Under the pieces are notes generated by a model. It worked only from the letters and a program-made list of their open reading frames with translations, made no database searches and had not been told where the DNA came from. Below are positions 1 through 13,721 of a DNA stretch of 64,000 nt, piece after piece. The number at the start of each line of letters is the position of its first letter. The stretch's first letter is position 1. This DNA comes from Liolophura sinensis. Lineage: Eukaryota > Mollusca > Polyplacophora > Chitonida > Chitonidae. Made by a program: the position numbers and the translations under genes. The stretch is from positions 16,045,385 through 16,109,384 of the forward strand of contig NC_088295.1 in NCBI RefSeq assembly GCF_032854445.1. Reading direction: 5' to 3'.

Positions 1-469
1 ACTCTGGAAATGGTGATTGGGAAGTGATAAACTGATATGTACATTAAGCCACTCAGTCAGACGGTTGAGCAACGGTGCTTTAATCAACTTCCCTTCATTG
101 GCGGAACAGGATACCAGACATCAACTCAGAGATCAAAATAGCTCATATCTTATAAATATACACCTCTTTCCGTCTATCCATTGAGATAGCCGTCCGTGTG
201 TGAAATTGGTTTTGCGCAGAGTATAAAATACAGTAGCCTCTACACTTCTATCTAAGTGTCTTCTTAATCAAGTTAATATCGACAACACTTCGACAGGTGA
301 AATAGAAGTTGTGGAAATAAAAGCTATCCATTGCATTTGTCTGAAGCTTTCAAGAACATCACGAAAGATGTCAAAATATTACTTTTGAGTCTTGAGTTAT
401 GATGCATACCGCCACCGTGGGCGAAAGAAAAAACATGTATATGATATCGTTACACAATCATGTAAGCCG

Positions 470-2225
470 ATACTCATGGCATAAACTGTCATGTACGCTT
501 ATACTCATGGCACAAACAGTCATGTACACTGATACTCCATGGCACAAGATGTTATGTACACCGATACTCATGGCACAAATGTCATATACACCGATACCCA
601 TGGCACAAGCTGTGATGTGCACCAATACTCATGCCACAAGCTGTCATGTACACCGTTACTCATGACACAAGCTGTCATGTACATTGATACTCATGGAACA
701 AACTATCACATATACCGATACTCCTGGCACAATGCTGTCATGTACACGATGCTCATGGCACAAGCTGCCATGTAAGCCAATACTCATGGTACAACCTGTC
801 ATGCACGCTAATACTCATGGAACAAAATTATCACATATACCGATACTCCTGGCACAAGCTGTCATGTACACCGATGCTCATGGCACAAGCTGCCATGTAA
901 GCCAATACTCATGGTACAACCTGTCATGCACGCTAATACTCATGGCACAAACGTCATGTATACCGATACCCATGGCACGAGCTGTCATGTACACTGATAC
1001 TCATGTCACAAGCTGCCATGTACACCGATACCCAGGTCACAAACTGTCATGTTCACTGATACTCATGGCACAAGATGTTATGTACACCGATACTCATGGC
1101 ACAAATGTCATATACATCGATACCCATGGCACAAGCTGTGATGTGCACCAATACTCATGCCACAAGCTGTCATGTACACCGTTACTCATGACACAAGCTG
1201 TCATGTACACCGATACTCATGTCACAAACTGTCATGTACACTGATACTCATGGAACAAACTATCACATAAACCGATACTCCTGGCACAAGCTGTCATGTA
1301 CACCGATGCTCATGGCACAAACTGCCATGTACGCCAATACTCATGGTACAATCTGTCATGCACGCTAATACACATGGCACAAGCTGTCATGTACACCAAT
1401 ACCCATGGAACAAGCTGTCATGTACACTGATACTCATGTCACAAGCTACCATGTACACCGATACCCAGGTCACAAACTGTCATGTTCACTGATACTCATG
1501 GCACAAACTGCCATGTACACCAATACTCATGGCACAAACTGCCATGTACCCAAGGCATAAGCTGTGATGTACACCAATACTCATGGCACAAGCTGTCAGG
1601 TACACTGATACCCAGGGCATAAGCTGTGATGTACAGCGATACCCATGACACAAACCGTCATCTACACAGATACCTATGGCATAAACTGTCATGTACACCG
1701 ATACTCATGGCACAAACTGCCATGTGCACCGATACCCAAGGCATAAGCTGTGATGTACACCGATACCCATGACACAAACCGTCATCTACACAGATACCTA
1801 TGGTACAAACTGTCATGTACACCGATACTCATGGCATGAACTGTCACGTACACCGATACTCATAGCACAAGGTGTCCTGTATGCCGATATTCATGACATA
1901 AGCTGTCATGTACACCGATACTCATGGCACAAACTGTCATTTAAGCTGATACTCATGGCACAAACTGTCATGTACACCGATACTCACGGCACAAACTGTT
2001 ATGTACACCGATACTCATAGCACAAGCTATAATGTACACCGATACTCATGGCAAAAACTGTCATGTACGCTAATAGTCATGGCACAAACTGTCATGTACG
2101 CTGATACTGATGGCACAACTGTCGTGTACACCTATACCCATGGAATAAGCCGTTGTGTACATCGATACTCATGGCACAACTGTCATGTACACCTATACCC
2201 ATGACATAAGCTGTCATGTGTGATG
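470..2225. repeat. 31-bp minisatellite array with higher-order structure
   Basis: About 55 tandem copies of a unit close to ATACTCATGGCACAAACTGT followed by CATGTACACCG (31 bp). Copies diverge by point changes (CATGGCACAA, CATGTCACAA, CCTGGCACAA). A run of variant units at about 541-735 recurs in the same order at about 1072-1290, a shift near 531 bp (about 17 units), so multi-unit blocks were also duplicated. Open frames across the array on both strands only reflect the repeat and are not treated as genes. Confidence 0.95.
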
Positions 2226-5200
2226 ATACACATAGCATAAACACGAACCATGCACGCTCTTGTGTTTCAAACAATGCAGGCAGAACTTCCCAGATTCCCT
2301 ATTACAAACGGCTCATTTTCCCCCCAAATTCCATAAGCATTCAAAAAACCACATGTGTTGTACGACAACAAACTTGTGTTTTTTCCAACAAAACCATATC
2401 TGAACATCTCTATATTGTGTTGAATTAACACGAGGTCTCTTTGAGTTTTATTTTTTTGTAACACAAACATTTGTATTTAACACGTTTGTGCTGGGGTATT
2501 TCTGTATTGAATGAAAAAACACAAGTTGTGTTAGATTTCAACGCAATTGTTTTTTGTGTGCATCCTTGCATACATTTGTACAAAGTGCGGATTAAGCATT
2601 TACATTGTGGTGTAGATAATATTGAAATTGTACATTGTTCGTATCTGTTCTTTTTGGCTCAAATATACTATATGTGTTTGTAGAGATCCATATATCACAA
2701 ACATATGACCGCAGACAAGAGATTCAATTGCCCCCCCCCCACCCCCACCCCCCGGTGATTTAAGATGGTTTTGTGGAGACATTGTTATCAATTCAGTGAA
2801 ACTTCAAGCCGCCCATTACATTTTGCGTATTCTATACAAGTTGTCTTTGTGATTTTTACAGTAAATGTACTTCCAAACAGAACAGTTAGCACCAGGTGCA
2901 CTGTAATATGTGTTGGTTAGAGCGGCTTACTGGTTATAACTCGTACTGAGTTGTATTCACGGCTTACCTGCCCACGTCTCCAGACGAAAAGCGCCCAATG
3001 CCGTCGCGCTAACACATGGCAGGTGCTGTTTTGTTCGTGATTTAAAAAAGAGAATCGCTATAACAACAAAAGCAAATAAACGTCTCTCGAAAGAGTAATG
3101 TTCTCTGTATATCAACGCTTGACATGAAGCTGACATATACCAAGGTAAAGGACTATTGTTAACTTTTACAACTAATTTAGTCGGAAAAATTGCGATGAAA
3201 ACTGTTAATTAGGCGCCTCAGCATGTGCCCGTACAAATGTACATGTTACCATAGTTAGTGTCAGGACTAATAGCAAGAATTCTGCGTTTTTATATCTTGC
3301 ATGGAGAGTGGGGTTTGGTAAGAAGGGGGTGGGGGGTGGAGTGTGCAGGACTAGACATGGGGGCTTTTGCTGTAAGAGGTCCAGATACCAGGCAAGGTAA
3401 TGGTTGTTGTGTGTGATACACTTATTTAAATGTGAATTTGTGAATTCACCGCACATGCAACATACGTTATGTTAAGTACCCGTGCGATGACAAAACGAAC
3501 CAAAAGCGTAGACTTGTTGAGTAATAGTAAACTACAGGGAAATTATCAGGGCATGTCCAGCTTTGAAAATGGGGTTATCTTGCCTTTTGATCTTCGGTGC
3601 TAACTTTTTCACAAGACGCAGGAAAGATTAAGGTCGCCCTAGGCTAGTTTTTCTGACACACGTTACTGTAACAACGCTCTGCTTCCCACAACTTTTGCAT
3701 AAACCAGCTATATACTATGACCACATCCCCCTCCCCTTCCCCTCCCAGATAGGAGGTGTCTTTTTCTGCCACCAGCGGGGAAGCAATTTAACAATGTCAC
3801 ATACTGTGCACACCACTAAAATAAAACTAGAAAAAACTGAGACGAAAAAAAAAACGCCCATATTGTTTACAAATTGGAAGTAAAGACAATAAAGCAATTA
3901 CTATCCACGCGCAGATGACAAGGCAAATGTCGTTAAATTAAGAAACGCTGATACATGGAATGCATTGTAGACAGAATAAGTATCAATAATGCCGAAATAT
4001 AATATAAATTGTACGCAGAGTAAATATCAGTGATGTTAAAGTATCGAATACATTGTATGCATGAAGAGTAATTATCAGTTATGATCAGGAAACAGCGAAT
4101 GCATTATAGATGGAATGATTATCAGGAATGCCGACGCATCGAATACATTACATGCATTCAGAGCAATTATCAGTTATGTTATGACAGTTATTTCAGTTAT
4201 AACATCGAACATGGAATACATTATAGGCAATATTAATTTTGGAACTTGTTCCAGACATACTCACACAGATTAGCTATGAACTCGCACATGTACAAGTCTT
4301 GGTCATCTTGTTTATTTGTGACCTGTTTAAGGACAGGGCCTATACTGAACATTCCAGGATTAATTTTGTGTCCTGTCAATCCAACCAAGCACCTGCTGAA
4401 TACCAACTACTCTGACGTAGTCCGTGTATCCAACCGCTATGAAGTGTCACGGTTACAGTTAAGTAACAAAGTCATGGGTGAGCATCATCTCACTGGTCTT
4501 TGTGCACAAACAGGACACCTGGGGTCAGTGATGAACTTGATAACCCAAAACTTTAAATAAACACTAACTTAAGCTAATTTCTCTAACGCATGAATGTCAA
4601 ATCTAGCCTTTACAAGCGGAAATGTTAACTACAAAAATAACCTGCTAAAACTCGCTAAGGTGTGCTTCGATTATATCGTATAACCTTGAAAAAATAAAAC
4701 ACAGATCACGGAAAAGGGGCGATATATACCACTAAAACGTTCTCGATATCATTAAAAATTCCAGGAACACAGCGTTACTATAAAACGTCAAGGATGCCCC
4801 ATTTCCCACGCTTCCTACTAGCAGAATAGCTCTGAGTTAGATTTTATGTGTACCAGTTTTTATAACGTTAGGCAACCCTGAGTTTACCCGGTTACTCGTG
4901 CCTATATATACATGGCTATATGGGTCAGATTGTGTTATCATCCCAGATACTAGTAAATGATATTATCCTGGGTTAATTAATTGTCATCCTGTAACGTGAC
5001 TGTTTATAATGTACCTGGCGATTTAGCGAATGCACAAGTAAACATTCTGTCGCATTAACTAAACCTGACCAACTAATTTCATTCAAAAACAATGCGGTTT
5101 ATCTGAGTATCAAATCTGTGGAATGAAAGTTGCGTGGAAATTGAATAGCTATTGGCTGATAATTCGGTCACAATAATCGGATAAGTGGGCCACCTTTTTA

Positions 5201-5835
5201 TAGACATGGGCTGTAATACAACTGGATCTTGTTTCCATACATGTACGGTTAGGGCTGTTGACTATGACTTGACCCGGTGCTCATGTCACACCGATTGTGT
5301 CATCTTATGAATACCTTACACGCAACATCATCATTTGGTCTCGTGATCTAACTGTGAGTCCTTGTGCACTGGATAAATTGATCCAACTGATTGTTTGTCA
5401 GGTTAGGTTGAATATGACATATGGATTGTATACAATGCTTTTCTAACGATTCTAACAAAGCTCCATTATAATATGACGCTATAATATGAAAGCCGATCTT
5501 TAGAACGTATGCTTGAAACATACGGAAAATTGATAATACTGCTAAAATAAATTCAGAAGAAACCGTTGCAAGCATTTCTTTCTGCACATCGTTTTGTGCT
5601 ATGGGTCGTTTTGGAAACTAGCCTTTGCGATTATTGACATTAAACGTCCATTTTGGTTGACAACTGGCATACAAATGTCTGTTTCGACACATAGATTCAC
5701 TCATCTCCTGTCTTGATATATCAAAATGTTATATGCGCCCGGGATTTTTGCAGATACTATATATGACCGAAAACCGAAAGAAGAGCACGAATGGACCCAC
5801 AACTTATAACAAACCTCGTACGTTTATTCCACCAG
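2226..5835. other. Intergenic, no gene recognised
   Basis: No open frame with recognisable protein features. The first 350 bases are rich in short AACACAA/TTGTGTT words in both orientations. There is a C-rich run at about 2731-2755. At about 3930-4240 a degenerate tandem pattern of roughly 60 bp (ATCGAATACATT, CAGAGTAATTATCAGTTATG) is visible. The 104-codon frame at 4246-4560 resembles nothing I know. Confidence 0.6.
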
Positions 5836-5839
5836 TTCA

Positions 5840-6770
5840 ATAACTGCCGCCTGTGCTCAGGTAACATTACTGAGAATAATTCCTTGTGACCCAATGGACT
5901 GCCGTCTGTGCTCAAGTAACATCACTGAGAACAATTCCTTGTGACCCAATGGGCTACCGTCTGTGCTCCAGTAACATTATTGAGAACAATTCCCTGTGAC
6001 CCAATGGACTGTCGTCTGTGCTCCAGTAACATTATTGAGAACAATTCCCTGTGACCCAATGGACCGCCGTCTGTGCTCCAGTAACATTATTGAGAACAAT
6101 TCCTTGTGACCCAATGGACTGCCGTCTGTGCTCCAGTAACATTATTGAGAACAATTCCTTGTGAGCAAGTGGACTGTCATCTGTGCTCCAGTAACATTAT
6201 TGAGAATAATTCCTTGTGACCCAATGGACTGCCGTCTGTTCTCCAGTAACATTACTGACAACAATTCCTTGTGTGTCTTATGGGCTGTGGTGTGTGCTCC
6301 TTTAGCATTACTGAGGACAAGTTCCTTGTGATCCAATGGACTATCGTCTGTGCTTCAGTAACATTATTGAGGACAATTCCTTGTGTGTCTTATGGGCTGT
6401 GGTGTGTGCTCCTTTAGCATTACTGAGGACAAGTTCCTCGTGAGCCAATGGACTGTCATCTGTGCCTCAGTAACATTACTGAGGACAATTCCTTGTGAGT
6501 CTTATGGGCTGTGGTGTGTGCTCCTGTAACATTACTGAGGACAAGTTCCTGGTGATCCAATGGACTATCGTCTGTGCTTCAGTAACATTATTGAGGACAA
6601 TTCCTTGTGTGTCTTATGGGCTGTGGTGTGTGCTCCTTTAGCATTACTGAGGACAAGTTCCTCGTGAGCCAATGGACTGTCGTCTGTGCTTCAGTAACAT
6701 TACTGAGGACAATTCCTTGTGAGTCTTATGGGCTGTCGTGTGTGCTCCTGTAACATTACTGAGGATTTTA
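5840..6770. repeat. 55-bp minisatellite array
   Basis: About 17 copies of a 55-bp unit containing CCGTCTGTGCTCCAGTAACA and GAACAATTCCTTGTGACCCA. From about 6240 a second unit type (TCTTATGGGCTGTGGTGTGT, GCATTACTGAGGACAAGTTC) alternates with the first, making a 110-bp higher-order period. The array ends abruptly near 6770. Confidence 0.93.
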
Positions 6771-7900
6771 CTGTTATTGTTTCGCTTTAAATATATTAAC
6801 AGTAGTGGATAATTCGCACATCGAACATACCTCTTCAGAAGATCAGTTCGATGGTTATATTATCGTCGTATATAAAGACTATAACACAGATTACAATTAA
6901 AGTGCGTATATATAGTAGCAACCTACATGTACATGCCATCTAACACAATGGCATAATCAGAATTATGTCAAAATATACAGTGGTGTTAATGGCGAACTCA
7001 TTTGCTTTATCCTCATCAAATATAATCAACATTGTCATAAAACAATAGAGACTAGGTTTCTTGGATGTTTAATCTAGCAGTGGAATCCTAGTTTATGAAG
7101 ACATACATTTTAAAGCACTACAGCCCAGAAAGTAAAGCCAGAGGAGCGACGACAGTGTGATCGTTGGCAAATGGTCACACGTAATATTATGCCCTATCGC
7201 AAACCGGTTAGGCGGAGTCAATGTATAAATATATTTATTCAGCTTCATAAACATAAATGCTGTTAGAAATTTTATCCTAAATTAGAAAATCATTGGCTAT
7301 AATCCATTTTCCTGAATTTTCACAGGCCTCATTTTTAAGGCTAATAAATGTGCCGGTGACATTCACCAACACGTCGACAATCCACCCACGCTTTCTGAAA
7401 ATAGTATTTGGAGAAGTGATTACTTAACACCAAGCCCCTCCCTGTCATCCATTATACACGCCTTTTCTTGGAGTATTCGCAATTTTAACACTTTCTTTAT
7501 CTAATGAAATGTTTGGTGTTATATATGAACGGTTCCAAGTTACTGATATAGAAGGGTCATGTGCTTGGCAGTTTAGTGAGAAATTTGTAGTGTTAAGCCA
7601 GCGATCTATATTTGGCCGATCTTATAATGACAGGCGGTTCTGGCTGGTGGGTAGGAAGTAAAGAGAGCGTGTCAGTATGTAGCTCGTTGGGGATCACCTC
7701 CACACCATTCTCACAATATCTCACAAAATTAGCGTCTTTCACGAAAATTCTACGTATAAACATTGAGATTAGCACCCAGGCTATATTGTATGTGTATATT
7801 GTATTAGCACCGTGAATGAGTATTCCTCTAAGAATAAGCCGCCCACGTTATTATTGTGATGCACGTACACACAGAACAAAAAACATATTCCACACATATC
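6771..7900. other. Intergenic, no gene recognised
   Basis: AT-rich unique sequence between two tandem arrays. Only short open frames of about 60 codons occur, with no recognisable domain. Confidence 0.6.
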
Positions 7901-8775
7901 TCACTCTAAATCACATCACACGTCATATCATTCACGTATGTACCTTGAAAATCGCCTTGTAGGCCATCTCACACAAGCGCCTGGATGCTCTCCCTGTAGA
8001 TCATGTCACATATGCGTATGGAAGATCTTCTATCTCACTTTAGATCATGTCACACATGCCCTGAAGGATAACCTGTCTGACTCTAGATCATGTCAGACAT
8101 CTCCCTGAAACATCCCTTATCCCGCTTTAGACCATGTCATACATATGCCTAGATGATCCCCTATCTCACTCTTGATCATGTCATGCTTGTACTTGCAGGA
8201 TCCCCTATATCACTCCACATCATGTCACACTAGAGTATCTCCTATCTGACTCTTGTACATCTTAAGCATGTGCTTACATGATTCCCTATCTCTCTCTAGA
8301 TCATATCACACACGCGTATGGATGATTCCCTATCTCATTTTGAGCATGTGTACTAGCGGGATCCCCTACCTCACTCTGGATCATATCACACATGCGTATG
8401 GAAGATCCCCTATCTCGCTGTAGATCATGTTACACATGCACCTGGAGAATCCCCTATCTCATTCTAGATGATGTCACACCTTTAGCTGATACTAGTCTAG
8501 ATAATGTCACACATGCTCCTGGAGGATGTCTTATCTCACTCTAGATGATGTCACATTTGTACCTGCAGGATTCCCTATCTCACTCTAGATGAGTTCACAC
8601 ATGTACATAGAGGATCCCCTACCCCACTCTAGATCATGTCACACATGCGTCTGGAGGATCTCCTATACCTCACTCTAGATCATGTCACACATGCGTCTGG
8701 AGAATCCCCTATACCTCACACTAGATCTTGTCAAATATGCGCATGGAGACTCCTCTTTCACATTCTTGATCAGGT
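7900..8775. repeat. ~44-bp degenerate tandem array
   Basis: About 20 diverged copies of a 43-44-bp unit around CTAGATCATGTCACACATGC and GGATCCCCTATCTCACT. The word GATCATGTCACA recurs near 8000, 8044, 8087, 8131, 8174 and 8218. Copies are more diverged than in the neighbouring arrays, so this one is probably older. Confidence 0.9.
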
Positions 8776-9583
8776 GAACAGATGGAAGGTAGCTCCGAAG
8801 CGCTAAGAGGACACAATATTGCGGCTCTCATGCAAGCTTATTAAAGGAAGGGCCTTCTAAAAATCGAAATATTCATCATTATATAGACCACTTAAAACAA
8901 CGCATAAATATTCTTTCATTTGTTTTCTTTAGATTTTTGTCAGAACTTTTCCTTTAAACATTTGAACTATAAGGTGAGCTTTATGGACAATACTATCAGA
9001 GGTTAGGAACGCTGACGTCACAGGAAGTGTTTCCAACTGTAATGACGACACTGAAGGTTGGAATAACCATGAGTAAAAGATGGCTGAAATAACGTTCTCA
9101 AAAATTCCATTCTTCTCGTGAACATCAGGGAAAGAATAAGGAGATGTGACGTCAGAGTTCCTAGATACCGTCAGTATGGCACATAAAGTCCACTATAGTA
9201 TTCAAATATTTGAATGCCTATTTTTAAAAAAAATCGGAAAAAAAATAATGAAAGCATTTTTACGCATAGTTTTCATTTGTCTGTATGATGAGCCTTACTT
9301 CATATCACTGCAAAGCTACTTCTTCTTGTAACCATTTTGATGTAGATCTGCATGGGAGAATTTGTACTTGATTTCCTTCTAACTAGTAATATGTCCTACT
9401 GGGAATAGATAGACACCGTCACCAAAGCCCTCAGATGGACAATGGACAGAGTTCACTCAGAACACCTCAACTATGCATGCTACATGTACCAAATCAATCT
9501 GGTATGTCAGTTCTTTTGGACTCAGTTTAGTTTCCCATGCTCATTCTTGCCTGTAGTCGTATAAATAACATATTACTCCTATA

Positions 9584-9650
9584 TATTTATTTATTTATTT
9601 ATTTATTTGGTGTTTTACGCCGTACTCAAGAATATTCTCCTATATATTAA
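9584..9650 (-). mobile_element. V-SINE-like 3' tail fragment
   Basis: ATTTATTTATTTATTTATTT runs into TGGTGTTTTACGCCGTACTC and AAGAATATT, the reverse complement of the conserved 3' end of the SINE family in this window. Only the tail is present. Confidence 0.75.
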
Positions 9651-10057
9651 CGCCCTGTATATTAACGCATTGGCCCTTATACAAAACAAACCTATCCTAT
9701 TTCTTATTTAAGAAACACGCCCGGAAAGATGCAAGGAACTGGGACAGTGTACACGATTATTGTTGCGTATTGGAGTCTGTGAAGATAATGATCCCGCTAT
9801 TAGCCTGAAGAACGTAAGCTCTTATCAGCAGGGGTTTCCCCACAGAAAAAGGTCCCAGAAAACTGTCTGTAAAGTTACTGTACATGCATATAATTAAGAT
9901 GGCGTTATATTGTCTTGTGCGACACATTTTTATTTGCATGAATGTTAGACATTATAGCCTACCGTACGTTTGTGGCAGTGCCAGTCTATATCCGAATTCG
10001 AGTAAGAGCTAAATTTTTGGTGTCAGAGTTACTTCCCTTGTTAATGCTTTCCTGCCG

Positions 10058-10330
10058 AAATTTATTTATTTATTTATTTCATTGATGTTTTACGCCGTGC
10101 TCAAGAATATTTCACTTATACTTCGGCGGCCATCATTATGGTGGGTGGAAACCGGGCAGAGCCCCGGGCAAACCCACAACCATCCGCAGGTTGCTGCAGA
10201 CCTTCCCATGTACTGCTGGAGGGGAGGCCAGCATGAGCTGGACTTGAACTCACAGCGACCGCATTGGTGAGAGGCTACTGGGTCATTACGCCACGCTATC
10301 GCGCTAACCAACCGAGCCACAGAGGCACCT
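10058..10330 (-). mobile_element. Full-length tRNA-headed V-SINE-like element
   Basis: On the minus strand a tRNA-like head (GCCTCTGTGGCTCGGTTGGT, then a box-B-like GAGTTCAAGTCCAG) is followed by the conserved core (GGGCTCTGCCCGGTTTCC, CACCATAATGATGGCCGCCG), AGTGAAATATTCTTGAGCAC and an (AAAT)n tail. TCCTGCC lies on both sides and may be a short target-site duplication. The open frames here on both strands are the SINE itself. Confidence 0.9.
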
Positions 10331-10846
10331 CCTGCCCTAATGGATTCAGAGCTAAAAAAAAAAAGTCTTAGATAGCGATCGGTACCACAGATCTAAACTT
10401 TATGCATACATTTAAACACTAAACAACAATTTTTGCAAAGAATTAAGTATAAATGGGAGGCCAAAAATATTTGGACTTTAAGGAATAAGTATATGTAGAC
10501 CTATAGCCTACACAAGCTATAGAATTAAGACATAAAAAGAAGATTTACCAATTAAGAGCTAAAGAGAATTTATCATTTGATGCATTTCACAAATTCATTA
10601 TGAATATATAGTAATTGTTTATTAAGATTTAGTGTGATTTATCAGAAACAAAAAAAAAAACAAAGAAACAAAAAGTACCATTTAAATTAAATGAAAGATT
10701 CAAGATATCATATCTATGTTTATGGTGAATCAATGAAATCAGATAAACAGGTTTAAGTACATGTACATAGGATACCCATACAGTCTGATTTCTGTAGGAG
10801 ACATTTTTTTTTAGTTGTGGTCAATTATGGAACTTCAAGTCAGAAA

Positions 10847-11118
10847 CGGCCTCTGTGGCTCAGTTGGTTAGCACGCAAGCACAGTGTAATTACCCAGGAG
10901 CCTCTCACCAGAGCGGTCGCTGTGAGTTCAAGTCCAGCTCATGCTAGCTTCCTCTACAGCCGTACGTGGGAAGGTCTTGCAGCAACCTACGGATGGCTGT
11001 GGGTTTCCCCCAGGCTCTGCCCACTTTCCTCCCACTATAATGCTGGCCGCGGTCGAATAAATGAAATATTCTTGAGTACGGCGTAAAACACCAATCAAAT
11101 AAATAAAAAATAAATCGG
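10847..11118 (+). mobile_element. Full-length V-SINE-like element with 8-bp TSD
   Basis: The head GGCCTCTGTGGCTCAGTTGG and box-B-like TGAGTTCAAGTCCAGCTCAT are followed by the conserved core and AATATTCTTGAGTACGGCGT, then an AAAT/A-rich tail. GTCAGAAA is found at 10839-10846 and 11119-11126, consistent with a target-site duplication. An 89-codon frame over it is not a gene. Confidence 0.92.
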
Positions 11119-11129
11119 GTCAGAAAAGC

Positions 11130-13700
11130 AGACTGAGTTGTGGGCTGTTAACTGGTTGGGTGCTACTGCTATTATGGGTAAGTAACACTGTGTAAATCGA
11201 AACAATTAAACTCTAATAAAATTCATCAACCAAATCAGAAGATGCTTTTATCAGGGCCTACAGATACATCTGATCGTTTTAATAAAATACAGATATACTA
11301 GTCAAAATACTTTGCTACTCTAACTTTAAAAATATTTTGACACGGAAACAAATTCTGAGGTGCGACATTAAACGACATGTCCCCACCCCACTTCTTCCCC
11401 CAACATACCCTTTAGGAGTTTATGCATTTACCGTATAGGCAGGTGCCTGAGCATTATTGGTGTCATTAGACCTATAGGAGACCCTTTGATGCCCAGTATA
11501 TCGCTCTGTCTCTCCCTCTCTCTCTTTCCCCCCACTGGATTCTGAGCTCTTTAACATCTGAGGGAAAGGTATAAGACACTTTTACAAGTTGTATTAATTT
11601 AAATCAGCAGGTGAGAGATTAGCCCTTCTGAAAAATGATGGAAAAGAAAATAAGAAAAGCATTGTTTATAATATAAAAAAAGGGACTGTGAACTGTTTTT
11701 TTGTGTTTAGTTGTTTAGGTGTACAAAATGCCGACCTGTTTGATAGTGTACATACTTAACAATCATTCAGGATACTCATCTGCATTTCATAATACTCTGC
11801 TAAAGTTTTTCAAACTTTTACTTGTTGGCAAACATGGAAATTGATTAGTCTAATCTGGTTACATTGAAATTTTATATAAATTATTGTTTAAACTGGATGT
11901 TTAGAAAGTAAATACCGGTATATATACCGGTTGGTTAATTTATACTTTAATCCAAATAATGACTTGATTTTCAATAAAGAGACCTTTCTTCGGGACTGAT
12001 ACAAATAGTTTGTGAAAGGTTATCAACCTTTGTAACTTTAGTAAAGAGGGATTTACTTCTTGTTTACCGTACATGCGCAATTTGCACAGACTGATGTCAT
12101 CATCCATATAGTTGGTCACTGTGCAGGGACCTTTGCTCAGAGATTTTCACTGCGGTGAGACAGGTCTCCATAGTTAACCTATAAGGAGATTAGATTTCTC
12201 CTTGGACTTTGAGGAAATTTTTATTGCTGAGGTACATTAGCCTCACGCAGTCAATTGTTAGTGCACCAAATCAGCTGTTGTCACGTCATCATTCAAGATG
12301 GCAGTACCCACAAATGTTAACACTGTTGCATGCAGATAGAGTAGAACTACTTTCAACTAGTTAATTGTAGTTATTATTTATAAATAAATACAACAGAAAG
12401 AAATAAAATACACAGGCTACTTCTATCTTGAAAACTAGTTCCTATAATAAACTACATATAGTTGTAAATGTGACTTAATTACAATCAATCCCATCATACC
12501 ATTTTATTCACATACGAGTTTGACTTAGGCTACATAGGCCTACTGTAATCACATTTATGAAATATGTGCTACCGGCACCCGTCTGGCCCGCCGTGACAAG
12601 CTAGCCTTATATAGGCATATATTCTCAGATTTTACAGGAGGCACATTACATACCGCTATGGATTCCTTCGTCGTCACATGACTGAAAACTACGACGTCAA
12701 GTACGACGTTAAAAGTTGTGTAGACATATGTCCTGACGTGCAATTCTTTTGTATGAAAAAATCTTATAGTGTAGCTTGTCATAGGCCAAGGTACAAATTC
12801 TTTTGTAAGTTTAAAATGTATGTATATAGGCCTAAGCTATTAAAGAATAAATTCCGGGGCAGCATTGCATAGTCTTTAAGAGTAGCTTACGTTAAAGAGG
12901 TCGAACTGTTCTGTATTTGCTTGACCATAGTACAATTAAGAACAGCCTACTACAATCACTTTGAAGAACTGTGGCCCAACGGTCACATTACTCCCGCATC
13001 CCCGGCCCGGCCTTAGCCACGTGTATGTGATCTCTGGAAACGACGCCCTGACGTGCCAAGCAGTACTGACTGGAGCGGTACGGCAGGACCATGTAGGCTA
13101 ATTGTGTTAAATCTGTCAGCTTCTTTCGTGGAACGTAAACCACGTAAAAATTGAGATGTGCCCCCCACCCCCCATCTCGTGCGAAAAAGCGTGTTTAATT
13201 GAAGATTTAATTCAGTTTGAGATCACAGGAAAGACTTATATGCAGGTGCTGTGAGCAGTGGAACAGTCATCACATATAGGAACAAACACCGGGACACGCG
13301 ATTCAGTACCAGTAGCGTAGTCACATTTCGCGCGGCCATGGCTGATAACGCGCACTGTCAATATGTAGTCCCCTGCATAGATACCACTTGAGATCCAGCC
13401 ATAATGTACTCATGCGCACAACAACTTTTCTCACGTACAAAGCTCAATAATTCCATTTTTTATTTAAAATGAAGTATCAATTTGAAATTCAGATCTAAAT
13501 GTTCATTATAAACTTTGACAATTTTGTGACTGTCATGAAATGCCTTGGCACTATTTTGTCTTTAGCGTCAGCGGAGGAATTCATTGTATATGTGGTAGCG
13601 ATGCGGTCGCAACAAGAAAGCAAACGTGGATCATGGATGTGAGAACAGGAAAGGTGACCGCGTATCGTATTAACTAAAGGATTACCTCCATTTGATTCGA
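11130..13700. other. Intergenic region upstream of the PLAT-ankyrin gene
   Basis: No gene recognised. A small palindrome TACCGGTATATATACCGGT sits near 11914. The stretch 12,560-12,725 carries a fragment of another interspersed repeat (listed separately). The last 150 bases should contain the promoter of the + strand gene starting at 13,722; I see no clear TATA box there. Confidence 0.5.
12560..12725 (+). repeat. Diverged interspersed repeat, CATATGACTGAAAA type
   Basis: Shares the 3' motif CGTCGTCACATGACTGAAAA followed by TACGACGTTAAA with the longer copy at about 48,630-48,895 and a stub at about 52,150-52,220. This looks like the conserved 3' end of a second dispersed family; heads are too diverged to classify. 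Confidence 0.5.
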
Positions 13701-13721
13701 CGGAGATAACGGGTTATAATA

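Noticed and set aside
399-2204. Open frames of 60-186 codons rich in Met, His, Thr and Tyr.
   Set aside because: Produced by the 31-bp minisatellite; present in several frames and on both strands.
4246-4560. 104-codon open frame, possible small gene.
   Set aside because: No recognisable domain, signal peptide or splice support; length is within chance for unique sequence.
10250-10330. tRNA-like sequence considered as a tRNA gene (also at 10,847, 26,231, 51,060 and 56,454).
   Set aside because: Each is the head of a SINE with the same downstream core; none folds into an independent tRNA with its own 3' end as far as I can see.
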